From Bacteroidota bacterium (GTDB lineage Bacteria > Bacteroidota > Bacteroidia > Chitinophagales > Saprospiraceae), in the NCBI GenBank assembly GCA_003045895.1, contig PZPC01000030.1, forward strand, positions 1-58,727: DNA of 58,727 nt, read 5' to 3'. The notes beneath the pieces were generated by a model. The model saw nothing but the letters and a program-made list of their open reading frames with translations, did not search any database and had not been told where the DNA came from. Position numbers and translations under genes: made by a program. Shown here piece after piece: positions 35,012 through 44,537 of the stretch (position 1 is the stretch's first letter; the number at the start of each line of letters is the position of its first letter).

Positions 35012-35125
35012 GCGCTTAGCGTTTGTTGCTATTTTATTCTTTCTCTTTCCCGGGAGCAACACGCAATACGGTTGGCTTTCAACTCCTGGCACCGGTTGCG
35101 CAAGCAACCACAAAACAACAAAAAC

Positions 35126-35554
35126 ATGAAATCATTTCCTCTTGGGCTTTTACTGGGTATCCTGGCGCTGAGTTTTTCTTCTTGTTACGAAGAAGCCGAT
35201 TGGCTGGGCGATAATGCCACCCCCGGACGGGGTAATTTCCCGGTCATTGCGACCTTCTCCACCACCAACGGCACGTCCTTTGCCGTGGGCGAAACGGTGA
35301 ACCTGGATTTGCGCTTCTTTTCCGTGGCTGAAATTGATCGCATCGCCCTTTCCAGCATCATCGATGGTGTAGAAACCGAAGTGGCCAGTTTTGGCTACAC
35401 CCCCAACTTCGCCGAAGACAGCCAGACGGACAAGCTGCTCATGACTTACCTGGTTCCCGCCGTACCCGCTGGCGTGACCAAGATTACGCTGAAGGCGACT
35501 ATTTACAACAAGAATGGCCTGACGCGTGACAGAAGTTTGGATATCAGTCTGTAG
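35126..35554 (+). CDS. Small outer-membrane lipoprotein of the SusCD operon
   Basis: The start is ATG 35126 (MKSFPLGLLLGILALSFSSC, cysteine at 20). The mature domain of about 120 residues is one beta-sandwich (NFPVIATFSTTNGTSFAVGE, ending NKNGLTRDRSLDISL) with an immunoglobulin-like look. It is 114 bases after the SusD gene and followed by a terminator, so it is the third gene of the operon. In many polysaccharide utilisation loci the third gene encodes a surface-glycan-binding protein; here it is small, so a helper or binding protein is possible. Not assigned to a family. Confidence 0.7.
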   Translation: MKSFPLGLLLGILALSFSSCYEEADWLGDNATPGRGNFPVIATFSTTNGTSFAVGETVNLDLRFFSVAEIDRIALSSIIDGVETEVASFGYTPNFAEDSQTDKLLMTYLVPAVPAGVTKITLKATIYNKNGLTRDRSLDISL

Positions 35555-35588
35555 TTTTAATGAAATATAGCTTCTTTTAGATTGGATT

Positions 35589-35626
35589 GGGTAGCGCAAC
35601 AGTTTTACTGTTGTGCTACCCTTTTT
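35589..35626 (+). terminator. Terminator of the SusCD operon
   Basis: The stem GGGTAGCGCAACAG pairs with CTGTTGTGCTACCC (14 base pairs, one G-U pair, loop TTTTA) and is followed by five T. Confidence 0.88.
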
Positions 35627-35781
35627 AATGCGCCTCCGGCGTCATCAAATTCAGCTACGCGCTGGGAAGTCTCTTCCACAGCAGGCTTTGGTGTGGCACC
35701 CCAATAGCCCCAGGCCGCCTGGCCACTGATCAAGATAAACAACAAGGGGAATAACAAAACGATACGGCTGTTCTTTTTCAT
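35605..35781 (-). CDS. Possible small exported protein
   Basis: 58 residues from ATG 35781. It looks like a signal peptide (KKNSRIVLLFPLLFILISG) with a short mature part of about 35 residues. Its stop lies inside the hairpin of the opposite-strand terminator. Codon use is normal and the N-terminus is convincing, but no homology is recognised and it may be a chance ORF. Confidence 0.4.
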   Translation of the reverse strand: MKKNSRIVLLFPLLFILISGQAAWGYWGATPKPAVEETSQRVAEFDDAGGALKRVAQQ

Positions 35782-35888
35782 GGCTTTTTTGTTTGCCACA
35801 AAATTAGCCCCTACGAGCAGCAGCGTCCACCACCCATGCGTAAGCGTTGGGGGTGGGTGAGCATACGTGGGAAAACCGACCGGTCAAT

Positions 35889-38800
35889 TTAAAAATCCAA
35901 GCCCAGCGAAACCTGTAGCTTCGGATCCTGCACCTTGCGGGTTTCCAGTCCCCAGCCGTAATCCAGGCGAATGAGGTAGCCGAAGAGCAGGGCGCGGGCA
36001 CCGATGCCGTAGCTGAACACCAGCGGATCGCGGAAATACACGACGCGGGCGGTGACCGGGTTGAAGCCCTCCGTTTCCGGAAAAGTGCTGGTGTTCAGCG
36101 GGTTTTCGTCGCTGTAGGGATCAGAACCACTCCAGGCCGTACCCGCATCGAAGAAGGCGATGGCTTGGAAATTGCGGAAAAACGGCGACTGGATCCGATC
36201 CGAGAAGTAGCGGAATACGGGTATCCGGATTTCAGCATTGGCCAGTACGTAGGCATTACCGTTGCGGATATTCAGGTCGAAGCCCCGCAGGCTGTTGGCC
36301 AGCGTTACGAAGCCGGGGGTTTCCGGGGGCGTAGGAATGGTGTTGTTGAAGGACGGGAACAGCCAGTTGTCGGGGCCACCCAGGTAGTACAGAATACGGT
36401 CGGCACCAAAAGATACGGCACCCGCCGCGCGGAAGGCCAGGATCGAGCGTTTGTCGATCCGCAGGTAATGCCGGGCATCGAAACCGGCCACGCCCAGGAA
36501 GCCGCGTTCAATATCCAGGCTAAACGAGGGGTCCATGGTGAGGCTGAAGGTCTTGTAAAATTCGGTGTATACTTTCATGCGGGTGCCCTGCATGATGTTG
36601 AGAGCCAGGTCGCGGGTATTGTCGAAGACGTATTCCAACCGCAGGCCGATGCGTTGGGTCTTGTCGGGCGCTGGTGCGTCTTCCAGTGCCGTCTGGTCGG
36701 TAGCCAGGTACTGTACGCGGTCGCGGCGCAGGGTCGACGTAGCCCGGATGCTCTGGAAAATATCCAGCGGGTAGCGCAGGCCGTACTGGCCCAGCACCAC
36801 GTTGTTCTCGCGGCGCCAGGGCACAAAAGAGCCGCCTTCTTCGGAAAAGCGTTGGTTGCGCCGGTACACGGCGTAAAAGCGATCGAGGCGATGCTTGCGG
36901 TTTTCGAGGGTCAGGAAATATTCCGTCCCGTTAAAGCTGGTCGGCAGCCGCACGCCGCCTTCGATGACGTAGTCTTCGAAAAGGTCTTTAAAGTTGGTCT
37001 TGAGCAACAAGCTCAGCGGCTGGGTATTGAACCCATTGGGATTGGCAGCGTAGCTGTCGAGGCCCTGGAACAACAGGTTGTTGTCCATATTGAACGTCAC
37101 GAAGTCGGTGCGGAAGGTGGTGCGGTAGGGCGTTATCCGGCCGGGACGGAAGCGGTAGACCGGTTTCTGTGTTTGGTCCCTGACCCGGGTCCTGGAAGTC
37201 GCCCGGGGGCTAACCGTCACCAATTCTTCGAGCGGGGTGGTAACGGCGGGCTGAGCAGGTTGGGGCGGCCGTGGCTTAGCAAACTGTTCCTCCTCGGCAA
37301 ACTCACTCTGAAAGAGGTAGTTGTCAATATCGATGACTTCGGTGCTGTCGACCACGGCGGGCTTTTCCGGCAGGGCAGGCTCAAAAACTTCCGGAGCAGG
37401 GGCCACCATTGGCGGTGGAAGGGTATCCACTGCCGGTTGGGCGGGAGCCGGGAAGGGTTCTTCGGAAATGAGCTGCGTCGTTTCCGGCGCTGGCCGGGCA
37501 TCGCCACTGGTAGCCGCCGCACCGCGATCCCGGCGCACTTGCTGGTAAATGGTGGCGTGCACGGGCGGTACAGGGTCCACGGCAATGCTGCTCAGCTGGA
37601 TGGTGCTGGTGCTGGCATTCAAGCCGGGGAAATATTCCAGCAGGCGGCCAGTACGTCCGGCCAGCTGTTGGTAGGCTAAATTCTGCGAATAATTCGAAGC
37701 AGGTACCACCACGGCGCGCTCCCTGATGATCGGATACACCAGGATGGTGTCGATGAGGGTGGTATCCAGGGCGGTGAAGGTCGAGTCGGCGTGGAGGACA
37801 ATTTCGGTGCCATCGGTCAGCAAAATTTGCTGTTCGTAGTGGTCGATGTAGTCTTCCAGGTACCCCACCTCGCGGTTGTAAATGCCACTGCGATCCGAGA
37901 GGTAGGCAAAGTGGGTGGTGTCGATACCAATGGGCTGGCGCTCGTTGGCCAGGGGCGTTTGGGTTACCTGCACCAGTTCACCCGGTTGGTTGGTCAGGTC
38001 GTAATAGAACAGGTCAAAATTGGTGATGGGCAGGAGAGTATCCAACCCCCGCGGCGTGAGCCCGGTAGTAGGGCGATTGGAAGCAAACAAAATCCCGGTG
38101 CGGCCCCGTACTTTGACGGGGGTGGCATCGAGGTCGTCCCAAAAATCGGTGGTGATGCGCTGCGACTGGCGGGTAGCCGGGTAGTAGATAAAAATATCCG
38201 AGAATCCGCGGACGGTAGCCGACAACACCAGGCTGGCCGGATTGATGTATTCCATGCTGTACACCCGGTGGTATTCCTCGCTCAGGGGTTCGACCAGCTC
38301 CTTCTTCTCCAGGAGGTTGTAGCGCAGCAGGCGGGGAATATCGCGGGTTTCGTAGAGGATGGCGAGTTCCTGCCCGCTGGGGTTCCAGGCCAGGATGGGG
38401 TAATTGTAGTCGGTAGCCTGAATGGCGTTGCGAAAGCCACTTTTGAAAATCATTTCGCGTTCGCCGGTCTGGACATTTTGCAGGTAAATGCGGTAGCGGC
38501 CAATGTCGTTGAGCACGTAGGCCACCTGCTGCCCGTCGGGGCTGATCTTGAGTTGGGTAAGGGTATGTTGGCGCTTGTTTTTCACCGCCAACACCTGGCC
38601 GGCAGGCGTGATGCGATCGATTTGGTCGATGGCGTAACGCTTCTGAAAGTAAATCAGCCAATCGCGGAGGGTAATCTGGTAGGGCGTACCCAATACGTAG
38701 AGAAAACCGCTTTCCACGCTCCGGTTGATGCGGGTGAGGTAGAGCAGGTTGGACACCGTGGGGTTGCCGTATATTTCGGCGATGTAGTACCAGAAGGCGT

Positions 38801-39446
38801 GGCCTACGAGATCGGGGTAAACACCGGCCATCTCTTCAAAATCCGCGTATTCGCCGGAGTTGATCAGGCAGCGCAACTCGTCGTCCTGTTCGGTGTTCCA
38901 GGGCTGGCCAATGTAGTCGATGAGCCCTTGCTTGAACCATTCTGGCAGGTTGAGCAAAACGGCATTCTGTACGATCTCCTGCAGGTTGGAACCAAAGAGC
39001 ATGGCTTCCAGGTAGACCGAGGCAATGCCTTCGCGAATTTGGCGGCGCAGGTCGTTGTGGTCGCCATTGAAGTAGACGAAGATCTTGTGTCCGGCGATCT
39101 TGGTTTGCCCGGCCACGCTGGTGAAGGCTTCGTCGTTGCCGATGTTGCTCTGCTTGAGGTCGGTGAGGTCGGTGTAGACGATGATCTGTAACTTCTCGTT
39201 AATCCGGTGTTCCAACACGCTTTGGATATAGGCAAAATCGTACTCGGCGATCTGTACCACCGACTGCCCGATGTTGCGCCCCTCGCCGTACCAGTAGGTG
39301 ATGAAGTTGTCGCTTTCGTACTTCAACCACTCGTCGAAGTCGCGGTGGTGCTGCACCCGGTTTTTACCAAAAGTCACCTGGGAGGTTTGGGCGCCAAGCC
39401 CCAGTGAACAGCAGAGTACGAGGAGAAGATAAATGTGTTTGCGCAT
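35889..39446 (-). CDS. Large outer-membrane protein: peptidase-like, beta-propeller, Omp85-like barrel
   Basis: The start is ATG 39446. 1185 residues, with a signal peptide (MRKHIYLLLVLCCSLGLGAQ). Residues about 25-285 resemble gluzincin 'peptidase MA' proteins (LPEWFKQGLIDYIG), but the expected HExxH position reads IREGIASVYL. A TolB/PD40-like beta-propeller follows (about 290-545; LKISPDGQQVAYVLND, ILAWNPSGQELAILYE), then a proline-rich linker (about 640-790). The last 380 residues are a barrel with Omp85/BamA-like end strands (ALLFGYLIRLDYGWG, LQVSLGLDF). Together this suggests a surface-exposed or periplasm-facing complex component. Function unknown; related proteins are widespread in Bacteroidota under TolB-like names. 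Confidence 0.75.
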   Translation of the reverse strand: MRKHIYLLLVLCCSLGLGAQTSQVTFGKNRVQHHRDFDEWLKYESDNFITYWYGEGRNIGQSVVQIAEYDFAYIQSVLEHRINEKLQIIVYTDLTDLKQSNIGNDEAFTSVAGQTKIAGHKIFVYFNGDHNDLRRQIREGIASVYLEAMLFGSNLQEIVQNAVLLNLPEWFKQGLIDYIGQPWNTEQDDELRCLINSGEYADFEEMAGVYPDLVGHAFWYYIAEIYGNPTVSNLLYLTRINRSVESGFLYVLGTPYQITLRDWLIYFQKRYAIDQIDRITPAGQVLAVKNKRQHTLTQLKISPDGQQVAYVLNDIGRYRIYLQNVQTGEREMIFKSGFRNAIQATDYNYPILAWNPSGQELAILYETRDIPRLLRYNLLEKKELVEPLSEEYHRVYSMEYINPASLVLSATVRGFSDIFIYYPATRQSQRITTDFWDDLDATPVKVRGRTGILFASNRPTTGLTPRGLDTLLPITNFDLFYYDLTNQPGELVQVTQTPLANERQPIGIDTTHFAYLSDRSGIYNREVGYLEDYIDHYEQQILLTDGTEIVLHADSTFTALDTTLIDTILVYPIIRERAVVVPASNYSQNLAYQQLAGRTGRLLEYFPGLNASTSTIQLSSIAVDPVPPVHATIYQQVRRDRGAAATSGDARPAPETTQLISEEPFPAPAQPAVDTLPPPMVAPAPEVFEPALPEKPAVVDSTEVIDIDNYLFQSEFAEEEQFAKPRPPQPAQPAVTTPLEELVTVSPRATSRTRVRDQTQKPVYRFRPGRITPYRTTFRTDFVTFNMDNNLLFQGLDSYAANPNGFNTQPLSLLLKTNFKDLFEDYVIEGGVRLPTSFNGTEYFLTLENRKHRLDRFYAVYRRNQRFSEEGGSFVPWRRENNVVLGQYGLRYPLDIFQSIRATSTLRRDRVQYLATDQTALEDAPAPDKTQRIGLRLEYVFDNTRDLALNIMQGTRMKVYTEFYKTFSLTMDPSFSLDIERGFLGVAGFDARHYLRIDKRSILAFRAAGAVSFGADRILYYLGGPDNWLFPSFNNTIPTPPETPGFVTLANSLRGFDLNIRNGNAYVLANAEIRIPVFRYFSDRIQSPFFRNFQAIAFFDAGTAWSGSDPYSDENPLNTSTFPETEGFNPVTARVVYFRDPLVFSYGIGARALLFGYLIRLDYGWGLETRKVQDPKLQVSLGLDF

Positions 39447-39634
39447 AGTTTTCAATTATCAGCGGTGCCGGAAGGGTGACAGAATTAACGAAAAAGCTAC
39501 TTTTGTGGTACCCAGCTGGATTATTAACAAAAAAAATACGGCTTTGGGTGTTCTGGAAATGTCTTGAATTATGCCAAGATATTCCTTTTATGGCAAAAAA
39601 GCTAGTTCATCGATATTCATAAAACTGTAAAACT

Positions 39635-40273
39635 ATGGCTCAGGTTGTGCAAATGACGTTTAATCCGTTTCAGGAGAACACTTACCTGGTGTACGACGAG
39701 ACCGGCGAATGCGTAATTTTTGATCCAGGCTGCTACGATGCGGCCGAACGGCGGGCGTTGAGCCAGAAAATTGAGGAACTGGACCTGAAGCCGGTGCGCC
39801 TGGTCAATACCCACTGCCACCTGGACCACGTGTTCGGCAACAAGTACGTGGCCGACACCTATAAGCTACCCCTGGAAATCCACAAACTGGAGGTGCCCGT
39901 GCTGGCCTCGGTACCGATGGTGTGCCAAATGTACGGCCTGCCCGTGCCGGAAAAAAGCCCCGCCCCGGGCAACCTGCTACAGGAAGGCGATGTGCTCGCG
40001 TTTGGCAACACCCAACTGGAAATGATCTTCACGCCCGGGCACTCGCCGGGCAGCCTGAGCTTCTACTGCCGGAAAGACAAGTTCCTGATCGCCGGCGATG
40101 TGCTCTTCTACGGCAGCATTGGCCGCACCGACCTGCCCGGCGGCGACCACGATACCCTCATTGCTTCCATCAAGGACAAACTACTCCCCCTGGGCGACGA
40201 CATCACCGTGTATTCCGGCCACGGACCGGCTACCCGGATGGGGTATGAGCGGAAGAATAATCCGTTTTTGTAG
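39635..40273 (+). CDS. MBL-fold metallo-hydrolase (glyoxalase II-like)
   Basis: 212 residues. The metallo-beta-lactamase motif HCHLDH has H60, H62, D64 and H65, and later ligands appear in TPGHSPGSLSFY and the closing YSGHGPATRMGYERKNNPFL. This closing is typical of the small glyoxalase II/YcbL-like hydrolases of Bacteroidota. The likely reaction is hydrolysis of a glutathione- or bacillithiol-like thioester in the cytoplasm, though the true substrate is not fixed by sequence. The gene is monocistronic, with a terminator right after the stop. Confidence 0.92.
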   Translation: MAQVVQMTFNPFQENTYLVYDETGECVIFDPGCYDAAERRALSQKIEELDLKPVRLVNTHCHLDHVFGNKYVADTYKLPLEIHKLEVPVLASVPMVCQMYGLPVPEKSPAPGNLLQEGDVLAFGNTQLEMIFTPGHSPGSLSFYCRKDKFLIAGDVLFYGSIGRTDLPGGDHDTLIASIKDKLLPLGDDITVYSGHGPATRMGYERKNNPFL

Positions 40274-40315
40274 GGGGAAGCGGCTATAACTAAAAAGCGC
40301 TAATCCCCCGTTTTT
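40273..40315 (+). terminator. Terminator after the MBL-fold gene
   Basis: GGGGGA pairs with TCCCCC and AGCG with CGCT with a small bulge. Five T follow. The left arm starts within the stop codon. Confidence 0.7.
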
Positions 40316-40484
40316 GAGCCCCAAATCCATCTTTTCCAACTACCAAACCCAGGTAGCGGGCCAAACCCGCCGGAATTCTCCGAAAAATATAGCCCTGCTG
40401 TTTGGTCACTTCTCCGGGTTCCAGAACGGCGAATTTATACACTGTATCCCAGATGTCCTTATTTTTGCCGCAAAGCCAAAACAG

Positions 40485-41909
40485 ATGACCCCATCCACCA
40501 CTACTTCCCCCCTCCGGGAGGCCTACGATCCGGAACAATTTCGCCAGTTGGGGCACCAACTTATCGACCTGCTGGCAGACCACCTGACGCGCTTATCGTC
40601 GGATTCACCGCCGCCGGTCATCCCGTACCGCGATCCGGAAACGGAGCTGGCGTTCTGGCAGGCCGATTTTGCGCAGGGACCGGGCGATCCACTCGAATTT
40701 TTTCAGCGCGTCCTGGACCACTCCATCCAGTTGCAGCATCCGCATTACCTGGGGCACCAGGTGTCGGTTCCGGCTCTGATCAGTGGGTTGGCGGGCATGG
40801 TGTCCGATATCCTGAGCAACGGCATGGCCGTCTACGAAATGGGGATGGCTGCCAACGCCATTGAACGCGTGGTCACCGATTTCACGGCCCGTAAAATTGG
40901 GTTCCCGGAAACCGCCAACGGCGTGATCACATCCGGCGGCACGCTGGCCAACCTGACGGCCCTGCTGGCTGCCCGGCGGGCCAAAGCCCCCACGGCAGTG
41001 TGGGAAGAAGGGCACCGCGAACGACTGGCCGTGCTGGTTTCGGAAGAGGCACACTACTGCATCGACCGGGCGGCGCGCATCCTGGGCATGGGCAGTGAGG
41101 GGATTATCAAAATCCCCGTGGACGATCGGTTTAAAATCCGGACCGACCTGCTGGACACCTACTACCAGGCGGCTACCGCCAAAGGGCTGACGGTGATTGC
41201 CGTAATCGGCTGTGCCGGCTCTACGGCCACGGGTTCGTACGACGACCTGGTTGCGCTGGCCGATTTCTGCGAACGCCACCAACTCTGGTACCACGTAGAC
41301 GGTGCCCACGGTGGCGCAGTGGTCTTCTCCGACCAGCACCGCCACCTGTGCCGGGGCATGGAACGGGCCGATACCGTGGTGATCGACTACCACAAAATGC
41401 TCCTCGCGCCCGCCCTCAACACGGCGCTCTTGTTCAAAAACGGCCGCCTGGCTTACGATACCTTCGCCCAGCAGGCCCAGTACCTCTGGGAAGCGGAGCA
41501 AGCCCCGGCATGGTTCGAATCGGGCAAGCGCACCTTCGAGTGCACCAAACTGATGCTGTCCATCAAGGTGTACGCCATCCTGCGCACCTACGGCGAAGCG
41601 GTTTTTGCGGAAAACATTGACCGGCTCTACGGCCAGGCCCGGGTTTTTGCGGCCCTGATTGCCGCCCATCCCGATTTCGAACTGGCCGTGCAGCCCGAAG
41701 CCAACATTGTCAACTTCCGACATACGGCTCGCCCCCGCGCAGAATGGGACCGCCACAATGGCCAGCTCCGGCAGGAGCTGATCCAGTCGGGTGATTATTA
41801 CATCGTCCAGACGGTGATCAAAGGCGAGCGCTTTCTGCGGGCTACGGTAATGAATCCGCAGACGGAGGAAGGGGTGTTTCGGGGGTTGCTGGCGCGGCTG
41901 GGGGGGTAG
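40485..41909 (+). CDS. PLP-dependent amino-acid decarboxylase, group II
   Basis: The start is ATG 40485 (MTPSTTTSPLREAYDP). The frame upstream to 40314 has no protein-like sequence. 474 residues of the glutamate/aromatic-amino-acid/diaminobutyrate decarboxylase group. The PLP lysine is K304 in DYHKMLLAP, with GVITSGGTLANLTALL as phosphate-binding segment and YHVDGAHGGA carrying the Asp that contacts the pyridine nitrogen. It removes the carboxyl group from an amino acid to give an amine. The substrate (aromatic, glutamate or diaminobutyrate) cannot be read from sequence. An amino-acid permease gene follows after 151 bases, which suggests a decarboxylase-antiporter pair. Confidence 0.88.
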   Translation: MTPSTTTSPLREAYDPEQFRQLGHQLIDLLADHLTRLSSDSPPPVIPYRDPETELAFWQADFAQGPGDPLEFFQRVLDHSIQLQHPHYLGHQVSVPALISGLAGMVSDILSNGMAVYEMGMAANAIERVVTDFTARKIGFPETANGVITSGGTLANLTALLAARRAKAPTAVWEEGHRERLAVLVSEEAHYCIDRAARILGMGSEGIIKIPVDDRFKIRTDLLDTYYQAATAKGLTVIAVIGCAGSTATGSYDDLVALADFCERHQLWYHVDGAHGGAVVFSDQHRHLCRGMERADTVVIDYHKMLLAPALNTALLFKNGRLAYDTFAQQAQYLWEAEQAPAWFESGKRTFECTKLMLSIKVYAILRTYGEAVFAENIDRLYGQARVFAALIAAHPDFELAVQPEANIVNFRHTARPRAEWDRHNGQLRQELIQSGDYYIVQTVIKGERFLRATVMNPQTEEGVFRGLLARLGG

Positions 41910-42060
41910 GGTGATTACCGATTGACGGTATGAACTATTTATCAGTCCGATAGCCCAGGAAGCTTCGTCACCCCTAAAAACACCCCACCCCACCCAATAA
42001 ATACCAAATATTTAGAAAAACACCTTATATTTCGGAGCAGGCTTATGTAAACCACCACCT

Positions 42061-43365
42061 ATGAACCAACTACAACGCCGAATAACCCTTTATGGCCTGA
42101 CCATGGTTGCGGTGGGTAGTTGTATTGGTGCAGGTATTTTTGCGACCCCTGCCGAGATTGTCGCCACCCTACCGCACGCGGGTTGGGTGTTGGTGGTATG
42201 GGGGCTCGGTGGCCTGGTGACCCTGACCGGTGCGCTGACTTTTGCGGAACTCGGCGGGATGTTCCCCAAAGCCGGCGGCGTATACGTGTACCTGCGCGAA
42301 GCCTACGGCGAACTCGTCGCTTTTCTTTACGGCTGGGTCACCCTGCTGGTCATTAATACCGGCTCGTTGGCGGCGTTGGGGTTGATTTTTGCCGAATACC
42401 TGACTTTCTTTATCCCCCTGGGCGAAAACGCCAAACTACTGGTGGCCGCCGGCACCATTGCCGGGCTCACGGTACTCAATATCCGGGGGGTCAATACCAG
42501 CCAGTGGTTGATTAGCCTGTTCACGACCACCAAACTGCTGGCCCTTCTGGCCATTGTCATTATTGCTACCATTTTTCGGGAATATACCCCCCATACCCAC
42601 GTCTGGACCTTGCAGGACAACTTACCCGAACACTGGCCCTCCCTGGTGCTCACGGCCCTGATCGGGGTGTTGTGGTCGTTTGGTGGCTGGCACCACGCTA
42701 CCTACCTGGCCGGCGAAACCCGCCATCCGCAGCGCAATGTGCCGCGGGCGATGCTGCTGGGGTCGGTCATCGTGACCCTGGGCTACGTACTCGTCAACCT
42801 GGGCTACCTGTGGCTACTGCCGCTCGACGCCATTGCCCACAGCGAACGGGTGGCTGGCGACGCCCTGGAGGCCGTCATTCAGGGTGGTGGACGCGGAGTA
42901 GCGCTGGTCATTGGCATTTCCGTGTTTGGGACCATTGCTATTTATACCATGTCGGCCCCGCGAATCTATTTCGCCATGGCCCGCGATGGCGTCTTCTTTC
43001 CTCAATTGGCCATCATCCACCCCCGCTTCCAGACCCCGGCCAACGCCATGCTGGTACAAGCGGTTTGGGCGATTATCCTGCTCCTGCTCTGGGGGCAATT
43101 CCACAATTTGATCACTTACGTCACTTTTATTGACATTGCCTTTATGGCCCTGGCGGGTTTCGGTATTTTTATTTTCCGGCGGCGCCTACCAGACCTGCCC
43201 CGGCCTTACCGCGCCTGGGGGTATCCTGTTGTTCCAGGCCTTTACGTATTGATTACCGGCTTATTTTTGCTCAACACCCTGCTTGAACGACCTACCCAGG
43301 CGGTGGCAGGCCTGGTTATGTTGGGACTGGGTGTTCTGTTTTTTTGGGGTTTTAAAAAACGATAG
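42061..43365 (+). CDS. Amino-acid permease, APC superfamily
   Basis: 434 residues with 12 predicted membrane helices. The start GLTMVAVGSCIGAGIFATPAEI is the conserved first helix of the APC superfamily, with the GAGIF substrate-binding break. The segments FAELGGMFPKAGGVYVYLRE and SFGGWHHATYLAGETRHPQRN are also typical of LAT-like/glutamate-GABA exchangers. It sits directly after the group II decarboxylase gene, so it could import the amino acid and export the amine. The substrate remains open. Confidence 0.88.
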   Translation: MNQLQRRITLYGLTMVAVGSCIGAGIFATPAEIVATLPHAGWVLVVWGLGGLVTLTGALTFAELGGMFPKAGGVYVYLREAYGELVAFLYGWVTLLVINTGSLAALGLIFAEYLTFFIPLGENAKLLVAAGTIAGLTVLNIRGVNTSQWLISLFTTTKLLALLAIVIIATIFREYTPHTHVWTLQDNLPEHWPSLVLTALIGVLWSFGGWHHATYLAGETRHPQRNVPRAMLLGSVIVTLGYVLVNLGYLWLLPLDAIAHSERVAGDALEAVIQGGGRGVALVIGISVFGTIAIYTMSAPRIYFAMARDGVFFPQLAIIHPRFQTPANAMLVQAVWAIILLLLWGQFHNLITYVTFIDIAFMALAGFGIFIFRRRLPDLPRPYRAWGYPVVPGLYVLITGLFLLNTLLERPTQAVAGLVMLGLGVLFFWGFKKR

Positions 43366-43461
43366 GCCGATGAAGCCTGCGAATTAAACAAACAATAACG
43401 ACCAGAAGCGAAAACACGAACCGTTCCTGGTAATTTTATACCTGCGCAATCTTTAAAAACA

Positions 43462-44376
43462 ATGGAAGAGTGGCCACAACTGCTGTCTCGTCAGCTACAG
43501 CGTACCATCGGGACGACCGAAAATATACCCGCACAATGGAAGGAATTGCTGCTTTTGGTAAATGCAACCTACCAACAATATGACCACGATCGGCTGCTGG
43601 CCGAACAGGCCATGGCATTGAGTTCTGACCAATTTGTGAAAAAGAACAAAGCGCTGGAGGAAGCCAGCCGCCAACTCTCCCGCTCCAACCAGGAACTGGA
43701 AAAGTTTGCCTACGTAGTGGCGCACGATTTGCGCGAACCCCTCCGCGCTATCGCCAGCTTCACCCAATTGCTCGGACGCCGCCTGACCGGTAAGCTTGAG
43801 CCGGAAACCGAAGAATTCATGGACTACATCGTTGGCAACGTCAACCACATGGAACGGCTTTTGGAAGACACCATGAATTTTTCGCGCCTCCGGACCAACG
43901 ATCAGTTGGAGGAAGAAAACGTAGCGACCAATGCCCTGGTAGAACACATTTTAAACAACTACCAGGATCTTCCAGCCAAAAACAAACCCCTTTTTTTTAT
44001 TGAAACCCCGCTGCCCAACCTCCGTATCAATGCCATTCGAATGCGGCAGGTGTGGCAAAACCTGATCAGCAATGCGATCAAATACAATGATGCGGATGTC
44101 CCCGAAATCAGGATCGGTTGCCAACAGACCGCTGAGTTGGTTACTTTCAGCATCTGCGATAACGGACCGGGTATTCCACCCGACTATGCCGAAAAGGTCT
44201 TTGAACTATTCACTACCCTGCAGAATAAGTTTGAATCCAACAGCAGCGGTATTGGGCTGGCCATCTGCAAGAAAATCATCGAAGACTACGGGGAAACCAT
44301 CTGGGTGGACACCCAAATCACCAAGGGGGCCTGCATTCGTTTTGCCCTGCCCCGCAGCCGGGTAGTTACGACTTGA
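43462..44376 (+). CDS. Soluble sensor histidine kinase
   Basis: 304 residues, no membrane helix. A short N-terminal region of 60 residues is followed by a coiled-coil stretch (EEASRQLSRSNQELEKF) and the phytochrome-type HisKA box VVAHDLREPLRAIASFTQLL with H88. Catalytic boxes N (LISNAIKYN), G1 (CDNGPGIP) and G2 (SSGIGLAI) follow. There is no PAS or GAF domain and no adjacent response regulator, so the partner and input are unknown. The first 60 residues could be a small sensing or docking module. Confidence 0.9.
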   Translation: MEEWPQLLSRQLQRTIGTTENIPAQWKELLLLVNATYQQYDHDRLLAEQAMALSSDQFVKKNKALEEASRQLSRSNQELEKFAYVVAHDLREPLRAIASFTQLLGRRLTGKLEPETEEFMDYIVGNVNHMERLLEDTMNFSRLRTNDQLEEENVATNALVEHILNNYQDLPAKNKPLFFIETPLPNLRINAIRMRQVWQNLISNAIKYNDADVPEIRIGCQQTAELVTFSICDNGPGIPPDYAEKVFELFTTLQNKFESNSSGIGLAICKKIIEDYGETIWVDTQITKGACIRFALPRSRVVTT

Positions 44377-44537
44377 TGGTTCCCCCTATCTTTATGGAGG
44401 GTTAACCAACCCCCAGGCGACAAAAAAGGGAGGAATGTTGTACTATTGCACGGTCAGCTAAGGAGCAGCGGAACAGCTGCCTGGCCGATTTTACTGCTTT
44501 GCGATAAGCCGTACATGTATTTCCCGAAGTCAAAAAA

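Noticed and set aside
37791-39191. Plus-strand ORFs opposite the large outer-membrane protein
   Set aside because: Shadow frames; the minus-strand product has a signal peptide and recognisable domains.
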